Positions 19,229 to 28,332 of a stretch of 64,000 bases of DNA are shown in pieces. Positions within the stretch are counted from its first letter, which is position 1. Each line of letters starts with the position of its first letter. Both the position numbers and the translations under genes were made by a program. Where the stretch lies: positions 1-64,000 of the forward strand of contig CAZHFZ010000003.1 in NCBI GenBank assembly GCA_964531455.1. The letters are read 5' to 3'. The DNA is from Ga0077527 sp964531455 (GTDB lineage: Bacteria; Pseudomonadota; Gammaproteobacteria; Burkholderiales; SG8-41). Below the pieces are notes generated by a model. It searched no databases. It saw only the letters and a program-made list of their open reading frames with translations, and was not told where the DNA came from.

Positions 19229-20791
19229 CTATTTGGGTTTGATCGATCCGTCATCCAGCGAACCGTCGAAATCCTCGATCAGTTCACGGACAAAAGGATC
19301 TTTGCGGATTTCGGCAACGGCCGCAGCATGACGTTGCTCCGCCTTGCGATCAGTAATCGCCTTGGGCGACACCCCGGCGACATCGCCTGCGGCAAACGAC
19401 ACCTTGAGTTGGGCGCCCAGATGCTGGCGCAACGCCGCCGTCAATTTGTCGCGATAGGGCTTGTCGAACATGCGTTCATCGGCCGGTGAAATACGCAATT
19501 CGATCTCATCGGCCGTGCGCGCAGTCATTTCACAGCGCAGCGCCAGCTGATTGGCCATCGCACTCAAACCCAACTCACCGACCAGTTCGGCCCAGGACGA
19601 TGGATCCGCCTTGGGTCTTGCTGCAACCGCAGCAGCGGCCGGCGCGCCAGAAGAAACCGCTGACGGTGCTGCTGCACGCGCCTGCTGCGGCGTTGCCGCA
19701 ACCGATGCACCTCCGGGTGCAAACGCCAGCATACGCAACAACGTCATCATGAAACCGGCGCTTTCATCTGGAGCCAGTCCGATTTCGGCACGGCCCTGAA
19801 CCGCTATCTGGTAATACAACTGCAGTTCGTCAGCGCCGAAGGACCCGGCCAGTTCCCGGATTGCAGCAGCATCCGGATCGTCATCCGCAAGGCTGTCCGG
19901 CACCACCTGCACCAGCGCCATCCGGTGTAGCAGTACCGCGAGGTCCTGCAAAGCCGCCTCGAACGACAAACTGCGTTCACCCATCTGCCCGGCTTCAGCA
20001 GCCAGCGCAGCGCCGTCCCGCGCTGCCAAGGCGCGCAGCACGGCATGCAGGTAAGTCTTGTCAACCGCGCCCAGCATGTCACGGGTTGATGCTTCATCAA
20101 GCGCACCGCCGCCATGTGCGATCGCCTGATCAAGCAGGCTCAGTGCATCGCGCAGACTGCCTTCCGCGGCGCGGGCAACCAGCGCAACCGAAGGGGCATC
20201 AGCGCTGACATTTTCAGCGGCCAGCACTTCAGTCAACCGGTCGCGAATCTGATGTGGGGGTATCTGCTTGAGACTGAACTGCAGGCAGCGCGAAAGCACC
20301 GTTACAGGAATTTTCTGCGGGTCTGTGGTCGCCAGGATGAATTTGACATGACCCGGCGGCTCCTCAAGGGTTTTCAGCATCGCATTGAAGGCGGAGCGGG
20401 AAAGCATGTGCACTTCGTCGATGATGTAAACCTTGTAGCGACCACTGGTCGGCGCATAAAGCGCGTTCTCCAGCAGCTCACGCATGTTGTCGACCTGTGT
20501 GTTCGATGCCGCATCAAGTTCGATCAGGTCAACAAACCGGCCGGCGTCGATTTCAGTGCAGGCGCCGCATTTGCCGCAAGGTGCATCAGTAACGCCGGTT
20601 TCGCAATTCAGGGATTTCGCCAGAATCCGCGCCAGCGTTGTTTTACCGACCCCGCGGGTGCCGGTAAACAGATAGGCATGATGCAGCCGTTGCTGGCGCA
20701 GCGCATTGGTCAGCGCGCGCACAACGTGCTCCTGGCCAACCAGTTCGGTAAAACTGCGGGGGCGCCACTTGCGGGCAAGAACCTGGGTCAC
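19229..20791 (-). CDS. dnaX: DNA polymerase III subunits gamma/tau
   Basis: This AAA+ clamp-loader subunit has 520 residues. Walker A GTRGVGKT is at 44-51, a zinc module CETGVTDAPCGKCGAC follows, and Walker B is VYIIDEVHMLS. An Ala/Pro-rich linker leads to the tau-specific C-terminal domain (WAELVGELGLSAMANQLALR). I see no A-rich slippery heptamer of the E. coli kind in the coding strand, so a separate gamma product is not evident. ybaB and recR follow in the same direction. Confidence 0.95.
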   Translation of the reverse strand: MTQVLARKWRPRSFTELVGQEHVVRALTNALRQQRLHHAYLFTGTRGVGKTTLARILAKSLNCETGVTDAPCGKCGACTEIDAGRFVDLIELDAASNTQVDNMRELLENALYAPTSGRYKVYIIDEVHMLSRSAFNAMLKTLEEPPGHVKFILATTDPQKIPVTVLSRCLQFSLKQIPPHQIRDRLTEVLAAENVSADAPSVALVARAAEGSLRDALSLLDQAIAHGGGALDEASTRDMLGAVDKTYLHAVLRALAARDGAALAAEAGQMGERSLSFEAALQDLAVLLHRMALVQVVPDSLADDDPDAAAIRELAGSFGADELQLYYQIAVQGRAEIGLAPDESAGFMMTLLRMLAFAPGGASVAATPQQARAAAPSAVSSGAPAAAAVAARPKADPSSWAELVGELGLSAMANQLALRCEMTARTADEIELRISPADERMFDKPYRDKLTAALRQHLGAQLKVSFAAGDVAGVSPKAITDRKAEQRHAAAVAEIRKDPFVRELIEDFDGSLDDGSIKPK

Positions 20792-20877
20792 GGCGTCTCG
20801 GTGGTCGATCGATGATGGCTGAAGGTAGCTATTTTAGCCGTAAAGGCAGTTGCCGCCGCGCAAACGCCGGGAACGCG

Positions 20878-21432
20878 CTACTGAAACCAGTAGAGAAGAC
20901 GCAATTGGTGCGCATTGATGCCGTCGTTGGGCTTTTTGATATCCGCATTGGACAGATGCTGGTAGCGGTAGCTGACGTCCATTGCACCGCGTGCACCGAA
21001 GCGATAGCCGAATCCGAGGTGTTCGCCAAACTGAAAAGCCGTGCTGAAGCGCTTGTCTCCCAGCTGGGTCGCTGACAGTAGATGCGCTCCAATGCCGCCC
21101 TCAAGGTATAAACCGCGCAAATCATTGCCTTGCAGACGGAATACCGGGGTCAATCCAATTTCGGTAACCTGCTTTCGATCGCCGGGAGTCGCCTGATCAC
21201 GTTCCCATTGCGCAACCGACAGGTCCCAGTAGCCACCGACATGCCAGGCCTGACCTTGCAGCAAGCGCTTTGACCATTGCCACTGTGCCGCGATTCGAGC
21301 CATATCGGTTTTGCGATCCTGGCCGACTTCGACCGCAAACCCGTCAATCGCCCATGCCGGAACTGCCTGCATGACCAACATGGCGGAAACAAACAGGCCG
21401 CGCAACATTGTTGTAATTGTTAGGTATTTCAT
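20878..21432 (-). CDS. pagL: PagL-like lipid A 3-O-deacylase (acyloxyacyl hydrolase)
   Basis: This outer-membrane beta-barrel enzyme removes an acyl chain from lipid A. The 184 residues start with a signal peptide ending near VPAWA (ATG 21432; a GTG lies one codon upstream). They continue as short amphipathic strands and end in LRLLYWFQ with the terminal aromatic typical of outer-membrane proteins. The catalytic His and Ser are in YRYQHLSN. As I recall the family, a Glu lies 12 residues past the Ser; here that position is Asn (DGIN), so full activity is uncertain. It is inserted between ffs and dnaX, on the same strand. Confidence 0.75.
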   Translation of the reverse strand: MKYLTITTMLRGLFVSAMLVMQAVPAWAIDGFAVEVGQDRKTDMARIAAQWQWSKRLLQGQAWHVGGYWDLSVAQWERDQATPGDRKQVTEIGLTPVFRLQGNDLRGLYLEGGIGAHLLSATQLGDKRFSTAFQFGEHLGFGYRFGARGAMDVSYRYQHLSNADIKKPNDGINAHQLRLLYWFQ

Positions 21433-21473
21433 CACAACAACGACCGGACGGCGTTACGCCCTGTTTCTGAATT

Positions 21474-21574
21474 GGGGTGGCGAGCCTAACCCCCGGCACT
21501 CGCAGAGAATAGCTGTGGCTGCTTCCTTCCGGACCTGACCAGGTTCACTACCATGCGATGCGGGGAGGCCCGCC
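21474..21574 (-). ncRNA. ffs: Signal recognition particle 4.5S RNA
   Basis: Read on the minus strand, the segment contains the universally conserved SRP core GGTCAGGTCCGGAAGGAAGC, which includes the GGAAG tetraloop. Flanking complementary arms (GGCGGGCCTCCCC at one end, GGGGGTTAGGCTCGCC at the other) form the long hairpin of about 100 bases. Ends are approximate. CATACT at 21589-21594 (minus) is a plausible -10 for it. ffs next to dnaX is common in Betaproteobacteria. Confidence 0.93.
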
Positions 21575-21638
21575 GTAAGAAAGTCGTAAGTATGCACGTT
21601 AAAACGGCTTTTTGCCATCATTGCGGTCTTCAGCAGTC

Positions 21639-21667
21639 TTTACAAGACACTACGTTAATGATTTTAT
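21639..21667 (+). promoter_or_regulatory. Weak candidate acs promoter
   Basis: TTTACA at 21639-21644 and TTTTAT at 21662-21667, 17 bases apart, could serve acs, with a leader of about 100 bases. No sigma-54 type GG/GC pair was seen on this strand. The ribosome site GGAGGA stands before the ATG at 21772. The rest of the 197-bp gap after ffs holds no other feature I recognise. Confidence 0.25.
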
Positions 21668-21771
21668 TGCGCCTGATATCGCTGCACACCGCTGCACTCC
21701 CTGACTTGCTCAAGGAACAGCAATGACAGCGAACGCCCATAACATGTCCAAAGAACCTGCGGAGGAGCAGC

Positions 21772-23765
21772 ATGTCGACCACGACTTCCGGAACCATTGA
21801 ATCCGTACTGCAAGAGCACCGGGTTTTCCCGCCTAACCCGACACTCGTCGCCCAGGCCAATATTTCCGGCATGGATGCTTATCGAGCAATGTGCGCTGAA
21901 GCGGAGAAAGACTACAGCGGGTTCTGGGCCAAACTGGCTCGCGAACATCTGTTGTGGAAAAAACCGTTCACCCAGGTACTCGATGACAGCAAACCGCCCT
22001 TCTTCCGCTGGTTTGCCGACGGCACATTGAATGCGTCTTACAACTGCCTCGACCGCCACCTTCAAACGCAGCCGGAAAAAACGGCCGTCATTTTTGAGGC
22101 GGACGACGGAAAAGTTACCAAGGCCAGTTACCGCGACCTCTACACGCGCACCTGCAAGATGGCCAACGGCCTGAAATCGTTGGGCATCAAGAAAGGCGAC
22201 CGTGTCATCATCTACCTGCCGATGTCGATCGAGGCCATCGTGGCGATGCAGGCCTGCGCCCGCATCGGCGCGATCCACTCCGTCGTATTTGGCGGATTCT
22301 CGGCCAAGAGCCTCCACGAACGCATCATCGATGCCGGCGCAGTAGCCGTACTGACTGCCGACGAACAGATGCGCGGCGGCAAGGCCATTGCGCTGAAAGT
22401 CGCTGTCGACGATGCGCTGGCACTGGGTGGCTGCGACACCATCAAATCCGTGGTGACTTACAAGCGCACCGGTGCCGCAGTCAACTGGAATCCCAAGGTC
22501 GATGTCTGGCTGCACGACCTGCTCAAGGATCAAGCTGAACATTGCGAGCCGGAATGGGTCGATGCAGAGCATCCGCTGTTCATCCTTTACACCTCGGGCT
22601 CGACGGGACAACCCAAAGGCATCCAGCACTCCACTGGCGGTTATCTGCTGTGGACCATCCTCACGATGAAATGGACGTTTGACCACAAGCCTACGGATGT
22701 ATTCTGGTGTACGGCTGACGTGGGCTGGGTCACCGGCCACTCCTATGTCTGCTACGGTCCGCTGGCCTGCGGCGGAACCGAGATCGTTTTTGAAGGCGTA
22801 CCGACCTACCCCGACGCGGGACGTTTCTGGAAAACCATTCAGGATCACAAGGTCACGGTGTTTTACACCGCACCGACCGCGATCCGTTCGCTGATCAAGG
22901 CCGGCGGCGACTTGCCGAAGAAATACGATCTGTCGAGCCTGCGTATCCTGGGCACGGTCGGCGAGCCGATCAATCCTGAAGCCTGGATGTGGTACCACGA
23001 AACCGTTGGTGGCACGCGCTGCCCGATCGTCGATACCTGGTGGCAAACCGAAACCGGCGGCCACATGATCACGCCGTTGCCCGGAGCCACCCCCACCAAA
23101 CCCGGCTCGGCAACATTGCCCCTGCCCGGCATCATCGCCGACATCGTTGATGAAACCGGCCACTCGGTCGGCAAAGGCAAAGGCGGCATTCTGGTCATCA
23201 AAAAACCCTGGCCATCGATGCTGCGCACGATCTGGGGCGATCCTGAGCGTTTCAAGAAAACCTATTTCCCTGAAGATTTTCACGGCAAGTATTACCTCGC
23301 CGGCGACGGGGCGACTTACGATGAAGACGGCTACATCCGCATCATGGGCCGCATCGANNNNNNNNNNACGTGCTGAACGTTTCCGGGCATCGTCTCGGTA
23401 CCATGGAAATCGAATCGGCACTGGTAGCCAACAGTTCGCTGGTTGCTGAAGCCGCCGTGGTCGGGCGGCCCGACGACCTGACCGGCGAAGCCGTAGTTGC
23501 CTTTGTTGTACTCAAGCAGGCACGCCCCGAGGGTGAAGCCGCGAAAAAAATGGTCAAGGAATTGCAGGACTGGGTGAGCAAGGAAATCGGACCCATCGCC
23601 AAACCCAAAGACATCCGCTTCGGTGAAAACCTGCCGAAAACCCGCTCCGGCAAAATCATGCGCCGGCTGCTGCGCTCGATCGCCAAGGACGAAGAGATCA
23701 CCCAGGACGTATCGACCCTGGAGAACCCCGCTATCCTTGAACAACTGAAACAGCCTCAGAAATAG
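21772..23765 (+). CDS. acs: Acetyl-CoA synthetase (interrupted only by an assembly gap)
   Basis: AMP-forming acetate:CoA ligase activates acetate to acetyl-CoA. P-loop YTSGSTGQPKG, WWQTETGGHM and the C-terminal LPKTRSGKIMRR (with the lysine that is acetylated in this family) are all present. Ten N at 23358-23367 split the frame between IMGRI and VLNVSGHRLGT. The family reads IMGRIDDVLNVSGHR, so only two bases (completing GAT GAC) appear to be missing. With eight surplus N removed the gene is 1986 bases, exactly 661 codons plus stop, the normal Acs length. It is one intact gene, not a pseudogene. The sensor kinase operon starts 35 bases later. Confidence 0.95.
23358..23367. other. Run of 10 N (assembly or consensus gap)
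   Basis: The placeholder of fixed length 10 breaks the acs reading frame. The conserved protein motif across it predicts a true length of 2 bases. Confidence 0.95.
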
Positions 23766-23799
23766 AACTCGCCATGTCCGGCGGGCGGCAGCCGCCGCA

Positions 23800-24000
23800 A
23801 TGATCAGACCAACCCTGAAGGGGCAGCGCCTGGTGGCGCTGTTCCTATTGGGCTGCCTCCTATTTAATTACCCCCTGTTGTCGCTGTTTGCCGGTGATAC
23901 GCGGATCTGGGGCATTCCGCTGATCTATGTCTACCTGTTCTCCGCATGGACCGCGTTGATCGGCGCCATGGCCCTGGTCATCGAGATCCGGGACCGCTGA
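23800..24000 (+). CDS. Small two-helix membrane protein ahead of sensor kinase
   Basis: The 66-residue protein has two strongly hydrophobic segments, about residues 11-30 (LVALFLLGCLLFNYPLLSLF) and 39-61 (IPLIYVYLFSAWTALIGAMALVI), with basic ends. I do not recognise a named family. It is followed after 3 bases by the transporter-domain kinase. The pairing mirrors the DUF4212 small subunit before its solute symporter at 28066-30383, which suggests an accessory subunit for the kinase's transporter module; that is inference. Confidence 0.7.
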   Translation: MIRPTLKGQRLVALFLLGCLLFNYPLLSLFAGDTRIWGIPLIYVYLFSAWTALIGAMALVIEIRDR

Positions 24001-24003
24001 ACG

Positions 24004-26760
24004 ATGATCACCGGCGCACTCATTGTCGTCATCTCGTTCGCCTATGTCGGATTGCTGTTCGCGATCGCCTACTACGGCGACAAGCGTGCCGATGCCGGTC
24101 GCAGCATCATCGCCAATCCCTACATCTATACCTTGTCGCTGGCGGTGTACTGCACGTCATGGACTTTTTACGGCAGCGTCGGGCGCGCCGCGACCAGTGG
24201 CATCGGCTTTCTGCCGATTTATCTGGGGCCGACACTGATGGCCGCATTGTGGTGGTATGTGCTGCTGAAGATGATACGCATCAGCAAGGCCCATCGGATC
24301 ACCTCAATCGCCGACTTCATCGCTTCCCGATACGGCAAGAGCCATGTATTGGGTGGACTGGTCACGATCATAGCCGTGCTGGGCATTGTTCCCTATATTG
24401 CGCTGCAGTTAAAAGCGATATCCGCCAGTTTTTCCACCATCCTGCAATACCCGGAGAATCTTGTGCCCGTAACATCGGAGGCACTGCCTTTCCTCCAGGA
24501 CAATACCTTCTATGTCGCCATGCTGCTGGCGGCGTTCACCATCCTTTTCGGCACCCGTAACCTTGACGCTACCGAACGCCACGAAGGACTCGTGGCAGCG
24601 ATCGCCTTCGAGTCGGTCGTCAAACTGGTTGCTTTCATCGCCGTCGGCATTTTTGTGACCTTCGGCATGTTCGACGGCTTTGACGACCTGTTCAGCAAAG
24701 CTGCAGCGGTTCCTGAACTCAATGCCCTTCTTGTGCAGGGAGGCGCTGCAGGCAACTACACCACCTGGGCGTCGCTGACGGTACTGTCGATGCTGGCCGT
24801 CATCCTGCTGCCGCGGCAATTCCAGGTCGCAGTCGTGGAAAACGTCAACGAGCGCCATCTGAACAAGGCGATCTGGCTGTTTCCGCTGTACCTGCTGGCT
24901 ATCAACATTTTCGTGCTGCCCATCGCCCTAGGCGGCCTGATGCATTTCCCGGCAGGCACCGTGGATGCCGACACTTTCGTGCTGACACTGCCGCTTTCGG
25001 AACAGAAAACATGGCTTGCGCTTCTTGCTTTCGTAGGCGGCCTTTCTGCGGCAACAGGCATGGTGATTGTCGAAACCATCGCATTGTCCACCATGGTCTG
25101 CAACGACCTGGTCATGCCGATCCTGCTGCGCTGGAAATTCCTGCGCCTGACGGAAAGAACCGACCTGTCAAATCTTTTGCTGGGCATACGGCGCAGCGCC
25201 ATCGTCCTCGTGCTGGCGCTGGGTTATGGCTACTTCTATCTTGCCGGCGAAGCCTATGCGCTGGTTTCCATCGGATTGATTTCGTTTTCTGCAGTGGCGC
25301 AGTTCGCACCGGCCATGCTGGGCGGACTGTTCTGGAAAGGCGGCACCCGGCTGGGCGCATTGTGCGGCCTCAGCGCCGGCTTCCTGGTCTGGCTGTATTC
25401 CCTGCTGCTGCCCTCCTTCGCAAAATCAGGCTGGCTGCCGATTACTTTTCTGACGGAAGGCATACTCGGCATTGACCTGCTCAAACCTCAACAACTGTTC
25501 GGAATGCAGGGCATGGATGAAATCAGCCATTGCCTGTTCTGGAGCATGCTCGTCAATATAGGACTCTACGTCAGCGTTTCACTCTGGCGCCGCCCGACCG
25601 CCACCGAACACAGTCAGGCCAACCTGTTTGTCGACGTACTGCGCCATGTCGCAGCCGGCAGCGGCTCACGGTTCTGGCGCGGCAGCGCCACGGTCGCCGA
25701 TCTGCAGACGCTGCTGGGGCGATTCATCGGCCCTGAGCGCGCCAACGAATCCTTCGCCGCCTATGCGCGCAGCCAGGGACTGAACAGCGTCGAGCAGTTG
25801 CACGCGAACGCTGTACTGGTGCATTACGTTGAATCGCAGATCGCCGGCGCCATCGGCAGTGCCTCTGCACGTGACATGGTGGCCTCGGTCGTGGTCGAAG
25901 AACCGTTGGCGCTTGACGAAGTGATGTCGATCATCGATGAAGCTTCCCAGGCGCTGGCCTACAGTCGTCAGCTTGAACAGAAGTCCCTCGAACTTGAAGC
26001 CGCCACCAAGGAACTGCTCAGCGCCAACCGGCGCCTGCAGGAACTTGACCGCCTTAAAGACGACTTCATTTCCACGGTCACCCACGAATTGCGCACGCCA
26101 CTGACCTCCATTCGAGCGTTTTCAGAAATCCTCGGCGACAATCCCCAGCTTGAAACAGCGCAACGCGCCAAGTTCATTGGCATCATCACCCGCGAATCAG
26201 AGAGGCTGACGCGACTGATCAACCAGGTACTCGACCTCGCAAAGATTGAATCCGGAGCAGCTGAATGGCACCCCAGCGCGCTGGACATGCGCGAAGTCAT
26301 CGAGGATGCCACCACGGCGCTGAGCCAGATTTACAAGGAACGCGGCATTGAACTGACGATGGATTGTCCAGCCAGCCTGCCCGTGGTCTACGCCGACCGC
26401 GACCGCATTTTTCAGGTGGTCCTGAACCTGTTGTCGAATGCCGCCAATTTCTGTGACAAACCCGAAAGCCGGGTAAGTGTCGCAGTGGTTGCGGAAGAGA
26501 CCGCGTTACGCATCGAGATCATCGACAACGGCATTGGCATCAGCATGACAGACCAGGATGTCATTTTTGAAAAATTCCGCCAGGTCAGCGATGCAGTGGC
26601 GGGCAAGCCCAAAGGCAGCGGCCTCGGATTGGCGATATCGCGAGAGATCGTCCAGCACTACAAAGGACGGCTTTGGGTCGTGAGCACCCCTGGAATCGGC
26701 TCCACCTTTGCATTCACCCTGCCGCTGCCCCGCAACAAACTGTCTTTTCTGGGGGCCTGA
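24004..26760 (+). CDS. Sensor histidine kinase with sodium/solute symporter domain (CbrA-like)
   Basis: The 918-residue membrane protein has an N-terminal SLC5/SSS-type transporter region with about 12-13 hydrophobic segments (residues 1 to about 500). A cytoplasmic linker (SRFWRGSATVADLQTLLGRFIG) resembles a STAC-type domain, then comes a coiled coil (EQKSLELEAATKELLSANRRLQELDRLKDD). The kinase core has His694 in HELRTPLTSIRAFSEIL, an N box NLLSNAANFCD, and G boxes DNGIGIS and GSGLGLAIS. It resembles CbrA and CrbS, which link nutrient transport to gene control; adjacency to acs points to acetate sensing. The receiver protein follows within 5 bases. Confidence 0.9.
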   Translation: MITGALIVVISFAYVGLLFAIAYYGDKRADAGRSIIANPYIYTLSLAVYCTSWTFYGSVGRAATSGIGFLPIYLGPTLMAALWWYVLLKMIRISKAHRITSIADFIASRYGKSHVLGGLVTIIAVLGIVPYIALQLKAISASFSTILQYPENLVPVTSEALPFLQDNTFYVAMLLAAFTILFGTRNLDATERHEGLVAAIAFESVVKLVAFIAVGIFVTFGMFDGFDDLFSKAAAVPELNALLVQGGAAGNYTTWASLTVLSMLAVILLPRQFQVAVVENVNERHLNKAIWLFPLYLLAINIFVLPIALGGLMHFPAGTVDADTFVLTLPLSEQKTWLALLAFVGGLSAATGMVIVETIALSTMVCNDLVMPILLRWKFLRLTERTDLSNLLLGIRRSAIVLVLALGYGYFYLAGEAYALVSIGLISFSAVAQFAPAMLGGLFWKGGTRLGALCGLSAGFLVWLYSLLLPSFAKSGWLPITFLTEGILGIDLLKPQQLFGMQGMDEISHCLFWSMLVNIGLYVSVSLWRRPTATEHSQANLFVDVLRHVAAGSGSRFWRGSATVADLQTLLGRFIGPERANESFAAYARSQGLNSVEQLHANAVLVHYVESQIAGAIGSASARDMVASVVVEEPLALDEVMSIIDEASQALAYSRQLEQKSLELEAATKELLSANRRLQELDRLKDDFISTVTHELRTPLTSIRAFSEILGDNPQLETAQRAKFIGIITRESERLTRLINQVLDLAKIESGAAEWHPSALDMREVIEDATTALSQIYKERGIELTMDCPASLPVVYADRDRIFQVVLNLLSNAANFCDKPESRVSVAVVAEETALRIEIIDNGIGISMTDQDVIFEKFRQVSDAVAGKPKGSGLGLAISREIVQHYKGRLWVVSTPGIGSTFAFTLPLPRNKLSFLGA

Positions 26761-26765
26761 AATCA

Positions 26766-27158
26766 ATGCCCCGCCAAGCTCTCATCGTCGAAGATGAAGA
26801 AAACATCCTGCTTTCGCTCGAATTCCTGCTGACTCAGGAAGGTTACGTGGTAACTACTGCCGGGGATGGCGCTGCCGCACTGCAAGCCGTAAACAAACAG
26901 ACGCCTGACCTGGTGCTACTGGATGTGATGCTGCCGCTGATAGACGGCTTTGAAGTTTGCCGGCAGATGCGCGCAAACCCTGCACTGCGCAATACACGCA
27001 TCATCATGGTGACCGCGCGGGGCCGTGAAACCGAAATCAAGCGCGGCATGGCGCTGGGGGCCGACGCTTACCTCACCAAGCCATTTTCGACCCGGGAGTT
27101 GATGGACATAATCCGCATGCTGCTGGCCGAACCGCTTGGAAAAAATCCGGCTGCCTGA
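26766..27158 (+). CDS. Response regulator, receiver domain only
   Basis: The 130-residue protein consists of a CheY-like receiver alone: acidic pocket EDEE near residue 10, phospho-acceptor Asp53 in LVLLDVMLPL, Thr83 in MVTARG and Lys105 in YLTKPF. ATG 26766 lies 5 bases after the kinase stop, so it is very probably the partner of that kinase. It has no output domain, so it must act through protein contacts or a phosphorelay. A convergent OmpR-type regulator ends 15 bases away. Confidence 0.92.
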   Translation: MPRQALIVEDEENILLSLEFLLTQEGYVVTTAGDGAAALQAVNKQTPDLVLLDVMLPLIDGFEVCRQMRANPALRNTRIIMVTARGRETEIKRGMALGADAYLTKPFSTRELMDIIRMLLAEPLGKNPAA

Positions 27159-27172
27159 GCCGGATCAGCGAA

Positions 27173-27847
27173 TCATTGCTGTTCGGCGTAGTCGAGGATG
27201 TACCCCCGGCCATATAGGGTTCGCACAATCAGTCCCGTGTCGCCGATTTTCTTGCGCAGCCGGTGCACATAGACTTCGATCGCGTTGTGGCTGACTTCCT
27301 GATCATAAGTATAGATCTGCTCCACCAGTTGCTCCTTGCTCACCGGCCGGCCGAAGCGCCGGACCAGCACCTCAAGCACACTCAATTCATGCAAGGACAG
27401 TGGCAAGGCATGACCACGAATGGAGGCCGTGCGTGTCGCAGGATCAAAACTCAGTTCACGATAGGTCAGCACCGGCACTGCGGAGCCATGGCCTCGCCGC
27501 AGCAAAGCCCGCACCCGGGCCTGCAACTCATTGAGGCTGAAGGGTTTGACCAGATAATCGTCCGCGCCAAGGTCCAGTCCTGCGACTTTCTCCTCCGGCT
27601 GCTCCCGGCCCGAAAGTATCAGCACGGGCAGTGTCGAATTGCGCCGCCGCAAGCGGCGCAGAACTTCAAGCCCGTCAATTTTCGGCAGTCCGAGATCGAG
27701 GATCAAAAGTCCGAACTCAGCGCCTTTGAGTGCCTCGTCCGCATCAACCCCATTGGCAACCCAGTCAACAGCGAATCCTGACTGTGTCAGCGCAAAACGC
27801 AGCGCTTCGGCCAGCGCCGCGTCGTCCTCGCTGATCAGAATACGCAT
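27173..27847 (-). CDS. OmpR/PhoB-family response regulator (TctD/QseB-like)
   Basis: The 224-residue DNA-binding regulator has a receiver with acidic residues EDD at 7-9, Asp51 in LLILDLGLP and Lys in YLVKPFS. A winged helix follows (LSLHELSVLEVLVRRFGRPVSKEQL through VYVHRLRKKIGDTGLIVRTLYGRGYIL). No kinase gene is on its strand nearby. Its closest relatives by appearance are TctD-type regulators of tricarboxylate uptake, but the identification is general. It could be the output for the neighbouring acetate kinase or an orphan. Confidence 0.9.
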   Translation of the reverse strand: MRILISEDDAALAEALRFALTQSGFAVDWVANGVDADEALKGAEFGLLILDLGLPKIDGLEVLRRLRRRNSTLPVLILSGREQPEEKVAGLDLGADDYLVKPFSLNELQARVRALLRRGHGSAVPVLTYRELSFDPATRTASIRGHALPLSLHELSVLEVLVRRFGRPVSKEQLVEQIYTYDQEVSHNAIEVYVHRLRKKIGDTGLIVRTLYGRGYILDYAEQQ

Positions 27848-27872
27848 GCAAACTCCTCCAAAAGATAATTCA

Positions 27873-27885
27873 TAACTATTTGTTT
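27873..27885 (+). repeat. Intergenic 13-mer repeat, copy 3
   Basis: TAACTATTTGTTT lies 26 bases upstream of the OmpR-type regulator start, within the 218-bp divergent gap before the DUF4212 gene. The rest of that gap is AT-rich and contains the strong ribosome site AAGGAGGG before 28066. Confidence 0.6.
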
Positions 27886-28065
27886 AAAAACACTATTTTT
27901 ATATAAACCGCTTCTGGAACCTACATCACAAAAGCAAGGCATTGTAGGGCCATGGTTCAGGATTTTGTAAGCATTTTTAACTAGGATGCCTGAGGGGAAA
28001 AAAGAACCAGCGGGGCTTTATGTACCTGCAACTACCCCACGGAATATCAACCAAAGGAGGGAAGC

Positions 28066-28332
28066 ATGGAATTATCCCAAAAGCACCACGACTACTGGCG
28101 CAAGAATCTGGTCGTCACGGCCATTCTGCTTGGTATCTGGTTTATTGCAACGTTCGTCGTCGGCTGGAACGCGCGCGCGCTGAACGAAATCACGTTCCTT
28201 GGCTTCCCGCTAGGCTTCTACATGTCGGCACAAGGCTCGCTGATCATCTATGTGGTGATCATCGGCGTCTATGCCTTGTACATGAAGAAACTCGACAAGG
28301 AATATGACGTGGCGGAAGGAGAACTCGAATGA
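28066..28332 (+). CDS. DUF4212 small subunit of solute symporter
   Basis: The 88-residue protein has two membrane segments (LVVTAILLGIWFIATFVVGW and GSLIIYVVIIGVYALYM), a starting HHDYWRKN motif and an acidic tail typical of DUF4212. Proteins of this family are encoded directly before VC_2705-type sodium/solute symporters and probably form a complex with them. It overlaps the symporter start by ATGA. Confidence 0.93.
   Translation: MELSQKHHDYWRKNLVVTAILLGIWFIATFVVGWNARALNEITFLGFPLGFYMSAQGSLIIYVVIIGVYALYMKKLDKEYDVAEGELE

Noticed and set aside
19229..20791. Programmed frameshift in dnaX
   Set aside because: No A-rich slippery heptamer was found on the coding strand.
21664..23421. Long open frame of 585 codons on the minus strand opposite acs
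   Set aside because: It lies fully antisense to a clear acetyl-CoA synthetase, spans the N run and shows no family motifs. It is an effect of GC-rich codon use.
21772..23765. acs as a frameshifted pseudogene
   Set aside because: The only break is the N run. The two halves join perfectly at a conserved motif with a 2-base fill, and the total length is normal.
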